Assembly (NCBI GenBank): GCA_934597175.1
Contig: CAKTQR010000038.1
Location: 1-19,644 of the forward strand
Direction of reading: 5' to 3'
DNA length: 19,644 nucleotides
Source: an uncultured Oscillospiraceae bacterium
GTDB taxonomy: Bacteria > Bacillota > Clostridia > Oscillospirales > Oscillospiraceae
The first letter of the stretch is position 1; each line of letters begins with the position of its first letter. Below are positions 13,520 through 19,644 of this stretch, in pieces. The notes below the pieces were generated by a model, which had not been told where the DNA came from, did not search any database, and was given only the letters and a program-made list of their open reading frames with translations. Position numbers and translations under genes: made by a program.

Positions 13520-14090
13520 ATTTATCCGGCCAGGGAACGGGGGTCTGACCCTTGTCGACTATGAGATACGCCTTGTCGGCAACGAGCGCAAGCGGGGTGT
13601 CGGTAAGCGAGTCGGAGTAGAAGCTTTCGACCACGGTGTCCTCGGGAAACTCCCTGTAAAACCTGCGAACTTTCTCCTCGCCGTGACAGTTGAGCCCGTC
13701 TATCTTTGCCGTGTGCTTATCCATGTTCGTTGCGATGAGCCTTATGCCGAGCCTGTCGGTCATGGGCTTCACCACAAATTCCGGGGAAGCGGAGATAACG
13801 AGGTCGTCCGGTCTGCGCTGCTTAAGATACCACGGGCAAACCCACGATTCGTGTTCGTCCCAATAGGTCTTAAGCTCGGCGTCAATGTCCGGCAGATAGC
13901 GGATAAAGCGCATTGCGCCCTCCTTGAGCTGCTCTTTGGACATGATCCTCAGCAGATACAAAAGCCCGTGCCACAGCGCCACCGGCAGGCAGCGCAGGAA
14001 AATGAGCGGATGCCGCTTCAGCGACCACTTTGCAAAGGTCACGGATGAGTCGGGGTAAAATATCGTTTTGTCAAAATCGTATACATTCAT
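13518..14090 (-). CDS. HAD-IB (SerB-like) phosphatase
   Basis: The protein has 190 residues with the motifs of the HAD-IB group: nucleophile Asp5 and Asp7 in YDFDKTI, Ser100 in VISASPEF, Lys140 in GEEKVRRF, and Asp160/Asp164 in FYSDSLTDTPL. Between motifs I and II lies a hydrophobic stretch (28-50, LIFLRCLPVALWHGLLYLL) that may touch the membrane or form the cap. The substrate is unknown; phosphoserine phosphatase is a common automatic label, but serC-serA lie 9 kb away and do not prove it. The gene is last in the metal-resistance operon, and its ATG overlaps the stop of the P-type ATPase gene (ATGA, 14087-14090). AGGATAG lies about 9 bases upstream. Confidence 0.82.
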   Translation of the reverse strand: MNVYDFDKTIFYPDSSVTFAKWSLKRHPLIFLRCLPVALWHGLLYLLRIMSKEQLKEGAMRFIRYLPDIDAELKTYWDEHESWVCPWYLKQRRPDDLVISASPEFVVKPMTDRLGIRLIATNMDKHTAKIDGLNCHGEEKVRRFYREFPEDTVVESFYSDSLTDTPLALVADKAYLIVDKGQTPVPWPDK

Positions 14091-15955
14091 TCTTCGTCTA
14101 TCCTAAGAGTTCTTGTAGCGTTGAGCACGGCCAGTATCAGCACGCCCACATCGGCAAACACCGCAAGCCACATGCCCGCAATGCCCAGTGCGCCCAGCAG
14201 CATTATAGCAAATTTGACCGCCAAAGAAAAGGCGATGTTCTGCTTTGCAATGCCAACCGTGTGCTGCGATATCTCAATGGCAAGCGGAAGCTTTCTTATA
14301 TCGTCGTCCATGAGCACAACATCGGCAGCCTCCACCGCAGCGTCAGCGCCCAGTGCGCCCATCGCAACGCCGACATCCGAACGGGCGAGCACCGGTGCGT
14401 CGTTTATGCCGTCGCCGACAAACAGCAGTGTGCCGGCGTGCTTTTGCCGCAGCAGCTCCTCCACGGCGATGACCTTGTCGGTCGGCAGAAGCTCGCTGTA
14501 GACATTGTTGACGCCCAGCGCCGTTGCGACCGCCTGAGCCGTTCTCTTACCGTCACCCGTGAGCATGACGGTTTTCTCGACACCGAGCCTGTAAAGATCG
14601 CTGACAGCCTGCTTTGCGCCGTCCTTTATGCGGTCGTCAATAACGATATAGCCGCCGTAAATGCCGTCTGCGGCGACATGGACGACCGTAGCGTGCTCGG
14701 TCGGGGTCTTGGGCGTAATGTCGTTAGATGCCATCAGAGCAGCGTTGCCGACAAGCACCCGCCTGCCGCAGACCGTAGCTTCAACGCCGCGACCGGCAAG
14801 CTCACGCACATTGGTAACGAGCCTGCGGTCGGGCAAGCTCTTGCATGCCCTGCGCAGCGAAAGCGCAATGGGGTGGCTTGAGTAGCTCTCGGCGGCAGCG
14901 GCGAGCGTTATAAGGTCAGCGCCGCTTATGCCGATGGGCTCAACGCCCGTGACCGAGAAGCTTCCCTCCGTGACCGTGCCGGTCTTATCCATAACGACTG
15001 TGCTCGTGTCGGCAAGTGCCTCAAGATAGGTCGAGCCCTTTATCAGAATACCGTGTTTTGATGCACAGCCGATACCGCCGAAGAAGCTCAGCGGCACGGA
15101 AATTACAAGTGCGCAGGGGCAGGAGACGACGAGGAATATAAGCGCCCTGCGAATCCACTCGGTCCAGTTGCCGTCAATGAGCGACGGGATAACGGCAAGC
15201 AGCACCGCAAGGGCGACTACCACGGGGGTGTACACCTTGGCAAAGCGGGTCACGAGCGCCTCACGGCGGGACTTGCTGTTAGCCGAGTGCTCGACGAGAT
15301 CGAGCATCTTTGACACCGTCGATTCTTTAAATGTGCTGCTCACTCTTATGCGCAGCACGCCGCTTAAATTAACGCAGCCTGACACGACCTGCTGACCCTT
15401 TTTGACGGTGCGGGGCATTGACTCGCCCGTCAGGGCGGAGGTGTTAACGCTGCTCTCGCCGTCCATGATAACGCCGTCGAGCGGGATGCGCTCGCCCGGG
15501 GTCACGGTGATAATAGTGCCGACGGGGATGGTGGTCGGGTCAAATTTCTGCAAAACGCCGCTGACCTCAACGCAGGCGTAGTCGGGACGGATGTCCATGA
15601 GCTCGGCTATCGAGCGGCGGCTCTTGCCGACGGCGTAGTCCTCGAAGCACTCGCCGATGCGGAAAAACAGCATGACCGCCACCGCCTCGGGGTACTCGCC
15701 GATGCACAGTGCGCCTATCGAGGCGACCGTCATCAAAAAGTATTCGTCGAAAAACTCGCCGTGCAGAAGCTTTATTATCGCATCGCTTATTATCTCAAAG
15801 CCCAGGACGAGGTAGGGAACTAAAAACAGTCCCAGCATCAGCCACTGGTTGAGATTCGGCTCGGAGCTCGTGTATACCCACACGCCGACAAACAGCGCAG
15901 CGCCGAGCAGAATAATTATAATATCACGCTTGAGAGTCTGCTTTTCTTCCTGCAT
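14087..15955 (-). CDS. Zn/Cd/Pb-exporting P1B-type ATPase
   Basis: ATP-driven efflux of divalent soft metals across the cell membrane. The protein has 622 residues. Motifs in order: TGES at 176-179 (actuator), Cys279-Pro-Cys281 in TM6, phosphorylated Asp323 in DKTGT, His361-Pro362, TGDG at 466-469, and GDGIND at 514-519. Asp602 in the last TM (FADVGVLILAVLNATR) and the SCPCALVISVP sequence point to the P1B-2 (ZntA/CadA) class and away from copper pumps. There is no N-terminal HMA (CxxC) domain. The ATG at 15955 is preferred because GAGGAG (15969-15964) is 8 bases upstream; starts at 15964 (GTG) and 15961 are too close to it. It is downstream of the CadC-like repressor and coupled to the HAD-IB gene. 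Confidence 0.93.
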   Translation of the reverse strand: MQEEKQTLKRDIIIILLGAALFVGVWVYTSSEPNLNQWLMLGLFLVPYLVLGFEIISDAIIKLLHGEFFDEYFLMTVASIGALCIGEYPEAVAVMLFFRIGECFEDYAVGKSRRSIAELMDIRPDYACVEVSGVLQKFDPTTIPVGTIITVTPGERIPLDGVIMDGESSVNTSALTGESMPRTVKKGQQVVSGCVNLSGVLRIRVSSTFKESTVSKMLDLVEHSANSKSRREALVTRFAKVYTPVVVALAVLLAVIPSLIDGNWTEWIRRALIFLVVSCPCALVISVPLSFFGGIGCASKHGILIKGSTYLEALADTSTVVMDKTGTVTEGSFSVTGVEPIGISGADLITLAAAAESYSSHPIALSLRRACKSLPDRRLVTNVRELAGRGVEATVCGRRVLVGNAALMASNDITPKTPTEHATVVHVAADGIYGGYIVIDDRIKDGAKQAVSDLYRLGVEKTVMLTGDGKRTAQAVATALGVNNVYSELLPTDKVIAVEELLRQKHAGTLLFVGDGINDAPVLARSDVGVAMGALGADAAVEAADVVLMDDDIRKLPLAIEISQHTVGIAKQNIAFSLAVKFAIMLLGALGIAGMWLAVFADVGVLILAVLNATRTLRIDEE

Positions 15956-15960
15956 AGTCA

Positions 15961-16269
15961 TCACTCCTCAAGATGTTTTATGCCGATATCCAGTATCGAA
16001 AAAATGTGCCCGTCGTCGAGGGAATAAAACACCGTCTTGCCCTCGCGACGGAACTTTACGAGCCTGTGCGAGCGCAGCACCTGCAGCTGGTGCGACACCG
16101 CCGACTGCGATGCGCCTAAAAGCTTCGCAAGGTCGCACACGCAAAGCTCACTTTTTGCAAGTGCGTATAAAATGCGCAGCCGTGTCTGATCGCCGAAGAT
16201 GCGGAAAAAGTCCGAAAGCTCGCTAAGCTCGCTCTCGTCCGGCATATCCGTGCGGCTTGATTCGCCCAT
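15961..16269 (-). CDS. ArsR/SmtB-family metal-sensing repressor (CadC-like)
   Basis: Winged-helix repressor that should release DNA on binding Zn, Cd or Pb. The protein has 102 residues. The helix-turn-helix contains ELCVCDLAKLLGASQSAVSHQLQVL. The Cys43-x-Cys45 pair matches the alpha3 ligands of ArsR/CadC. The C-terminal helix has Asp86, His88, His99 and Glu102, the same D-x-H...H-x-x-E pattern as the alpha5 site of CadC. The N-terminal cysteines that complete the CadC alpha3N site are absent. The ATG at 16269 has a strong AAGGAGG, and the TGA lies 5 bases before the ATPase start. The palindrome at 16284-16303 is its probable operator. Confidence 0.9.
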   Translation of the reverse strand: MGESSRTDMPDESELSELSDFFRIFGDQTRLRILYALAKSELCVCDLAKLLGASQSAVSHQLQVLRSHRLVKFRREGKTVFYSLDDGHIFSILDIGIKHLEE

Positions 16270-16283
16270 GGTGCGCCTCCTTC

Positions 16284-16303
16284 ATATGAAAGACTATTCA
16301 TAT
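16284..16303. promoter_or_regulatory. Probable operator of the CadC/ArsR-type repressor
   Basis: ATATGAA (16284-16290) and TTCATAT (16297-16303) form a perfect inverted repeat with a 6-base centre, the usual form for ArsR/SmtB-family operators. It lies between the repressor gene's RBS and its predicted -10, so binding would block the operon's transcription. Confidence 0.75.
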
Positions 16304-16307
16304 ATAA

Positions 16308-16336
16308 ATGCTACACTGACAGAGCAAAAATGTCAA
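16308..16336 (-). promoter_or_regulatory. Promoter of the metal-resistance operon
   Basis: On the minus strand TTGACA (16336-16331), a 17-base spacer, then TAGCAT (16313-16308; 4/6). The start would fall at about 16301, inside the palindromic operator. Confidence 0.55.
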
Positions 16337-16374
16337 ATCCGCATTGACATAATTTCAGGAAACTCAATTATTCC

Positions 16375-16403
16375 TTGACATAATATAAAAAGAATGATAT
16401 ATA
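16375..16403 (+). promoter_or_regulatory. Promoter of the LexA/CI-like repressor gene
   Basis: TTGACA (16375-16380), a 17-base spacer, then TATATA (16398-16403) with a TG extension (16395-16396). A second TTGACA at 16344-16349 has no matching -10. The leader would be only about 13 bases, just enough for the RBS. Confidence 0.55.
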
Positions 16404-16422
16404 TGTGTGGGAGGTGCTGACT

Positions 16423-17157
16423 ATGAGAGGCTCAATGCTAAAGCAAATTCTTGACGACAAGGGCATAACCATAAGCGAGCTGGCACGGCGATTGAACGCT
16501 CCGGCGCAGACGCTATACAGCATGGTCAAAAGGGACAACCAGAAGGTCGACTTTGACCTCATGATGCGCATTTGCAGCGAACTGAATGTGCCCGTTGAGC
16601 GTATGTGCGAGAATATCAGCCTGCCGAGGCTTCCGGATAACCGGGAGTGGGAGCTTGTGACGAGCTACAGGCAGCTTGACGATAACGGCAAATCGCTTGT
16701 GGACATGGTCGTCGAGCATGAGTTATCCAGGCTCGAAACTCCGGCCGAGACCGGCAGCTTAAAGGTCATCCCACTGTATTCCACCCCCGCTGCCGCAGGC
16801 TACGCCTCACCGGCGTTCGGCGACGATTACACCGATTACGAAGTGCCCGAGGGCACGGCTGCCGACTTTGCCGTGCGCATTGACGGCGACAGTATGGAGC
16901 CTTATATCAAGGACGGCTCGGTCGCACTGTGCAAGAGGGGGGCTATTATCCGTGACGGCGATGTCGGCCTGTTCTTCGTTGACGGCGATATGAAGTGCAA
17001 GCAGTATTGCCAGGATTATGCGGGCAATGTGTACCTGTTTTCGGCCAACCGTGAGCGTGCCGACGCCGATGTCGTCATCAGCTCCAGCTCCGGCATAACG
17101 CTGATGTGCTTCGGCAAGGTGCTCACCGATAAGCCCATACCCCTGCCGGCGGAGTAA
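16423..17157 (+). CDS. XRE/S24 autocleavable repressor (LexA/CI-like)
   Basis: DNA-binding regulator of 244 residues. An N-terminal HTH_XRE domain (about 5-62: ISELARRLNAPAQTLYSMVK) is joined to a C-terminal S24 peptidase domain. The self-cleavage site is probably Ala125-Gly126 (PAAAGYASP); the catalytic dyad is Ser157 in DGDSMEP and a lysine in DMKCKQY (Lys193, less likely Lys191). It should cleave itself when stimulated, as LexA or phage CI does with RecA. The ATG at 16423 follows GGAGGTG (from 16409); an in-frame GTG at 16405 lacks room for an RBS. There is no integrase or phage gene nearby, so it appears chromosomal. The DUF3267 gene follows after 12 bases in the same operon. Its targets are unknown, and it is not necessarily the genome's lexA. 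Confidence 0.88.
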   Translation: MRGSMLKQILDDKGITISELARRLNAPAQTLYSMVKRDNQKVDFDLMMRICSELNVPVERMCENISLPRLPDNREWELVTSYRQLDDNGKSLVDMVVEHELSRLETPAETGSLKVIPLYSTPAAAGYASPAFGDDYTDYEVPEGTAADFAVRIDGDSMEPYIKDGSVALCKRGAIIRDGDVGLFFVDGDMKCKQYCQDYAGNVYLFSANRERADADVVISSSSGITLMCFGKVLTDKPIPLPAE

Positions 17158-17169
17158 AGGAGCAAGCGT

Positions 17170-17739
17170 ATGTATTGTTATAAAGAAAAGCCCGATGTAT
17201 TCAAGACCGAGCATGTCATTGACCCCGAGGGCGACAAAAAGCTCAGGCTGTACCTGAGCTTGGGCGCTGTGGGACTTGCCGCCGTGCTGGCGGCGATAGG
17301 CTGCATTTTCGTCCCGATAACGCAGCTGTACGATGTCGGCGGCGTGGGCAGATTTATCCTGCGGGCGGTGCTGATAGTTGTCATGGCGGCGGCGTACTAT
17401 TTCGTGCACGAGCTTGCACATTCCGTTGTGCTCAAGCGCCTGACCGGCGACACGACAAGGATAGTTTTTGAAAAATACCATGCCCGCTGCGTGAGCGATA
17501 CGGCGTTCACCCTGAAAGGCTACCTTATCTATTGCTTTGCGCCGGTCGTTATCATTGGCGTGGTGCTGCTGATACTGAACATTGTGCTGCCGGACAAGTT
17601 CTTTTGGCAGGTTTACATAATTCAGATCATAAACATTGCCGGTGCGGCAGGCGAGTTCTACGCCACCTACAGGCTCATTAAAGAAAAGAAAGAGCTTGCC
17701 GTTTTAGACGATGGAGAGAAGCTTGCATATTGGACATGA
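17170..17739 (+). CDS. DUF3267 membrane metalloprotease-like protein
   Basis: The protein has 189 residues and four hydrophobic segments (about 28-50, 62-80, 115-138 and 145-165). His80-Glu81-x-x-His84 (HELAH) at the end of the second segment is a zinc-protease motif inside or beside the membrane; Glu162 in AGAAGEFY may be the third ligand, where DUF3267 proteins usually have an acidic residue. It is probably an intramembrane or membrane-embedded peptidase of unknown substrate. AAAGGAG lies just before the ATG at 17170. It is 12 bases downstream of the S24 repressor gene, so the pair may work as one regulated unit. Confidence 0.82.
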   Translation: MYCYKEKPDVFKTEHVIDPEGDKKLRLYLSLGAVGLAAVLAAIGCIFVPITQLYDVGGVGRFILRAVLIVVMAAAYYFVHELAHSVVLKRLTGDTTRIVFEKYHARCVSDTAFTLKGYLIYCFAPVVIIGVVLLILNIVLPDKFFWQVYIIQIINIAGAAGEFYATYRLIKEKKELAVLDDGEKLAYWT

Positions 17740-17740
17740 A

Positions 17741-17771
17741 AAAAGGAAGCAGTTCAAAACTGCTTCCTTTT
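17741..17771. terminator. Bidirectional intrinsic terminator
   Basis: AAAAGGAAGCAGTT (17741-17754), loop CAA, and its perfect complement (17758-17771). The minus-strand tail has six T's; the plus-strand arm ends in four T's. It ends both the DUF3267 gene and the convergent M23 gene. Confidence 0.8.
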
Positions 17772-17782
17772 AAATTTTCATA

Positions 17783-19060
17783 TCATGCGCTTGCCGAGTA
17801 TGTGAAGCTCATACCGGGGTACTTCGTCTGCGGGTCGATCCTTGCGCCGTTGACATACATCTCAAAGTGCAGGTGCGGACCGGTGGACATGCCGGTCGAG
17901 CCGACATAGCCGATGGTCTGACCTCTCTTGACGGTCTGACCGACGGAGCAGGCACGGGAGGACATGTGCGCATACAGCGTCTGCATTCCGTTGCCGTGGT
18001 CGATCATGACATAGTTGCCCCAGCCGCCGTTCCAGCCGTCGCTGGAGCTTACGACCTTGCCGCTGTCGGCAGCGTAGATGGCGCTGCCGTAGCTTGCGCC
18101 GATGTCGGTGCCGCCGTGGTTTTTATACTCGCCCGTGACGGGGTGGACACGAGGACCCTGACGGCTGGTTATGTAGGTGCAGTAGGACGGCCAGACAAGA
18201 TTGCCCGTGCCGACGGAACTGCCGCCGCTATTACCGCCGGAGTTGCCACCATTGTTATTGTTCTTATTGACTTCTTCCTCGGCCTTCTTCTGCTCGTTGA
18301 GCTGCTTTACCTTGGCCTGGATCTGCGACTGGAGAGCGGACTCCTGGCTGTCAAGCTCGCTGAGGACGGAGGCGTTGTCGTTGATCTCGGACTGGAGAGA
18401 GGTGATGACCGCCGCAGCTTGGGTGATGTCTACCTGAAGCTGATCTTTAAGCTGGGCGCACTCGACCTTGTTCTGCTTGAGCTCGGCCTGCGCCTCCTCG
18501 TACTCGGCCTTGACCGTCTTAAGGTCTGCGACCGACTGCTTGTACGAATCCTCAAGCTCCTTATCGCTCTTCATGATATCGCCGATATCATCGATAAGGC
18601 TCAAAAACTCGCCGATACTGTTTGCGCCGAAGAGGACCTCAACATAGTTGTATCTGCCGCTTTCCTCCATGGCACGCACACGCTTCTTATACTTTTCAAG
18701 CTGCTCATCGGCGGTTTTCTGCGCTTCATCGACCTCCTGGGTCTTGCGCTCGATGAGCGCATCGTGCAGCTTTATCTGTTCCTCAAGATTCATGATCTGC
18801 TGATTGGTCAAAGCCAGCTTGCTGTCAAGAGCGGTCTTGAGCTCGACCTGAGCGTTCTTCTTGTTCTTGAGGGAATTGATGGTTGCCTCATAGCTTGCCG
18901 ACTGCTCGGAAAGGGCGGCCTTCTGACTTTTAAGGTCGTCTATCTCGGACTGCGTCACCTTTGCGGAAGCGGTCATCGGTATAAAGCCGACGAAAAGGCT
19001 TGCCGCCATGACAAACGCAAGCACGAACGAGAATATTGGTTTCAAGAGTTTCTTTTGCAT
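17783..19060 (-). CDS. Secreted coiled-coil M23 endopeptidase / murein hydrolase activator
   Basis: The protein has 425 residues. A signal peptide (basic MQKKLLK, then hydrophobic) is likely cut after TASA (Ala33-Lys34). Residues about 36-265 are a long Lys/Glu/Gln-rich coiled coil like that of PcsB or EnvC. A low-complexity Asn/Gly/Ser linker (267-282) leads to a LytM/M23 domain with zinc ligands His315 and Asp319 (NHGGTDIG), His365 in YAH, and His398 in HLHFE. All catalytic residues are present, so it may cut peptidoglycan cross-links itself, unlike degenerate activators. The ATG at 19060 follows GGAGGT; the in-frame start at 19090 has no such site. It probably acts in cell division together with FtsEX-type partners, which are not seen here. 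Confidence 0.9.
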   Translation of the reverse strand: MQKKLLKPIFSFVLAFVMAASLFVGFIPMTASAKVTQSEIDDLKSQKAALSEQSASYEATINSLKNKKNAQVELKTALDSKLALTNQQIMNLEEQIKLHDALIERKTQEVDEAQKTADEQLEKYKKRVRAMEESGRYNYVEVLFGANSIGEFLSLIDDIGDIMKSDKELEDSYKQSVADLKTVKAEYEEAQAELKQNKVECAQLKDQLQVDITQAAAVITSLQSEINDNASVLSELDSQESALQSQIQAKVKQLNEQKKAEEEVNKNNNNGGNSGGNSGGSSVGTGNLVWPSYCTYITSRQGPRVHPVTGEYKNHGGTDIGASYGSAIYAADSGKVVSSSDGWNGGWGNYVMIDHGNGMQTLYAHMSSRACSVGQTVKRGQTIGYVGSTGMSTGPHLHFEMYVNGARIDPQTKYPGMSFTYSASA

Positions 19061-19104
19061 ATAAACCTCCATTCGTCTTCTTCGGATCATATTCTAACTC
19101 GTAC

Positions 19105-19110
19105 ATTATA
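19105..19110 (-). promoter_or_regulatory. Candidate -10 of the M23 gene
   Basis: Minus-strand TATAAT (19110-19105) lies about 45 bases before the M23 ATG. The nearest TTGACA (19123-19118) is only 7 bases away, too close to serve as -35, and the hexamer at the right distance (AACACA) is poor. Confidence 0.4.
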
Positions 19111-19142
19111 CACCATCTGTCAAGCATTGTGTTAACAAAATG

Positions 19143-19176
19143 AAAAAAAGCACCCGGGAACTTGTCCCGAGTGCTT
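19143..19176 (-). terminator. Intrinsic terminator of the pyrophosphatase gene
   Basis: On the minus strand AAGCACTCGGGA, loop CAAGT, TCCCGGGTGCTT (19176-19148) form a 12-bp stem with one G-U pair, followed by at least five T's. It lies 12 bases after the stop codon of the pyrophosphatase gene. Confidence 0.85.
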
Positions 19177-19188
19177 GAAATTTAGTTA

Positions 19189-19644
19189 TCAGAACAGGCC
19201 GTTTGCAGTGAACAGAGCTGCGAAAACAGTGGAAACAACGGTCATGAGCTTGATAAGGATGTTGATGGAAGGACCGGAGGTATCCTTGAACGGATCGCCG
19301 ACGGTGTCGCCGACAACGGCTGCCTTGTGGGCGTCAGAGCCCTTGCCGCCGTGGTTGCCTTCCTCAATGTACTTCTTTGCGTTATCCCATGCGCCGCCTG
19401 CGTTGGACATGAACATTGCCATCATAACGCCGGAGACGAGCGAGCCTGCGAGCAGACCTGCAAGAGCGGTAGAGCCGAGGATCAGACCGACTGCCAGAGG
19501 AGCAACGACTGCCATGATGCCGGGTACGAGCATTTCCTTAAGAGCAGCGGTGGTGGAGATAGCAACGCAGGTCTTGTAGTCGGGCTTTGCCTTGCCTTCC
19601 ATGATGCCGGGGATCTCACGGAACTGACGGCGAACTTCCTCAAT
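19189..19644 (-). CDS. hppA: Membrane-bound H+/Na+-pumping pyrophosphatase, C-terminal part
   Basis: Couples pyrophosphate hydrolysis to ion pumping across the membrane. Only the last 151 residues are in the window: the frame is open to the right edge and the 5' part lies beyond it. The visible piece runs IEEVRRQFREIPGIMEGKAK at the edge, then the NAGGAWDNAKKYIEEG and VVGDTVGDPFKDTSGPS motifs, which contribute to the pyrophosphate/Mg site, and finally a hydrophobic tail. The ATG at 19602 is internal and not the start. Ion specificity and potassium dependence are set by residues upstream of this piece and cannot be judged. Confidence 0.95.
   Translation of the reverse strand: MEEVRRQFREIPGIMEGKAKPDYKTCVAISTTAALKEMLVPGIMAVVAPLAVGLILGSTALAGLLAGSLVSGVMMAMFMSNAGGAWDNAKKYIEEGNHGGKGSDAHKAAVVGDTVGDPFKDTSGPSINILIKLMTVVSTVFAALFTANGLF

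Noticed and set aside
13518..14090. Calling the HAD-IB gene serB to complete the serine pathway
   Set aside because: The family has many substrates, the gene is in a metal operon about 9 kb from serCA, and nothing in the sequence fixes phosphoserine as substrate.
19105..19123. TTGACA and TATAAT upstream of the M23 gene read as one promoter
   Set aside because: The spacer is 7 bases; 16-18 are needed.
17867..19135. A 422-codon open frame on the plus strand, opposite the M23 gene
   Set aside because: It is the complement of a well-supported gene with signal peptide, coiled coil and catalytic motifs. Its own sequence is low-complexity Leu/Asp/Val and has no RBS.

Overview
The window looks like a chromosomal segment of a low-to-mid GC Gram-positive anaerobe, most likely a gut Clostridia member of the Oscillospiraceae/Ruminococcaceae type. 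The reasons are: SigA-type promoters (TTGACA/TATAAT) in AT-rich gaps between GC-richer genes, strong AGGAGG-type ribosome binding sites, a short ACT-domain SerA, an FMN-riboswitch-controlled RibU, an SpoVB-like flippase, a membrane pyrophosphatase, and family-level protein similarity. The taxonomy is inference from protein style; no rRNA is present. Gene density is high, no gap exceeds 300 bases, and there is no phage, IS or CRISPR signature.

Layout. 1-169: hairpin-rich intergenic DNA. 170-1300 (-) cysteine desulfurase, divergent from 1335-2621 (+) mtaB (tRNA methylthiotransferase). 2684-4931 (+) serC-serA, overlapping genes behind a perfect consensus promoter, closed by a terminator. 5034-5888 (+) a lipoprotein built of YD/RHS-like repeats. 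5964-7863 (+) a compact three-gene set: a two-TM zinc-ribbon protein, a DUF5685-type helical protein with two aspartate-rich motifs, and a J-domain protein with a cysteine-rich tail. 7897-8946 (-) a P-loop ATPase. 9033-9674 (+) a HAD phosphatase. 9709-10212 (-) a SLOG-fold protein. Back-to-back consensus promoters then drive that gene leftward and, rightward, an FMN riboswitch with ribU (10500-11243). 11227-12549 (-) an SpoVB-like flippase whose 3' end overlaps ribU.

Right part. 12646-13236 (+) a cytidylate-kinase-like protein, followed by a 227-bp element (13237-13463) with imperfect terminal inverted repeats that can fold into a three-way junction. 13518-16269 (-) a tightly coupled metal-resistance operon: CadC/ArsR-type repressor, Zn/Cd P-type ATPase, and a HAD-IB phosphatase, with a palindromic operator just upstream. 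16423-17739 (+) a LexA/CI-like autocleavable repressor followed by a DUF3267 membrane metalloprotease. 17783-19060 (-) a secreted coiled-coil M23 endopeptidase. 19189-19644 (-) the C-terminal part of a membrane-bound proton/sodium-pumping pyrophosphatase, cut by the window edge.

Most genes are recognisable housekeeping or transport functions. The best candidates for something undescribed are the zinc-ribbon/DUF5685/J-domain set, whose middle protein resembles class I isoprenoid synthases around its two Asp-rich motifs, and the 13237-13463 three-way-junction element. Both assignments are inference from reading the sequence.
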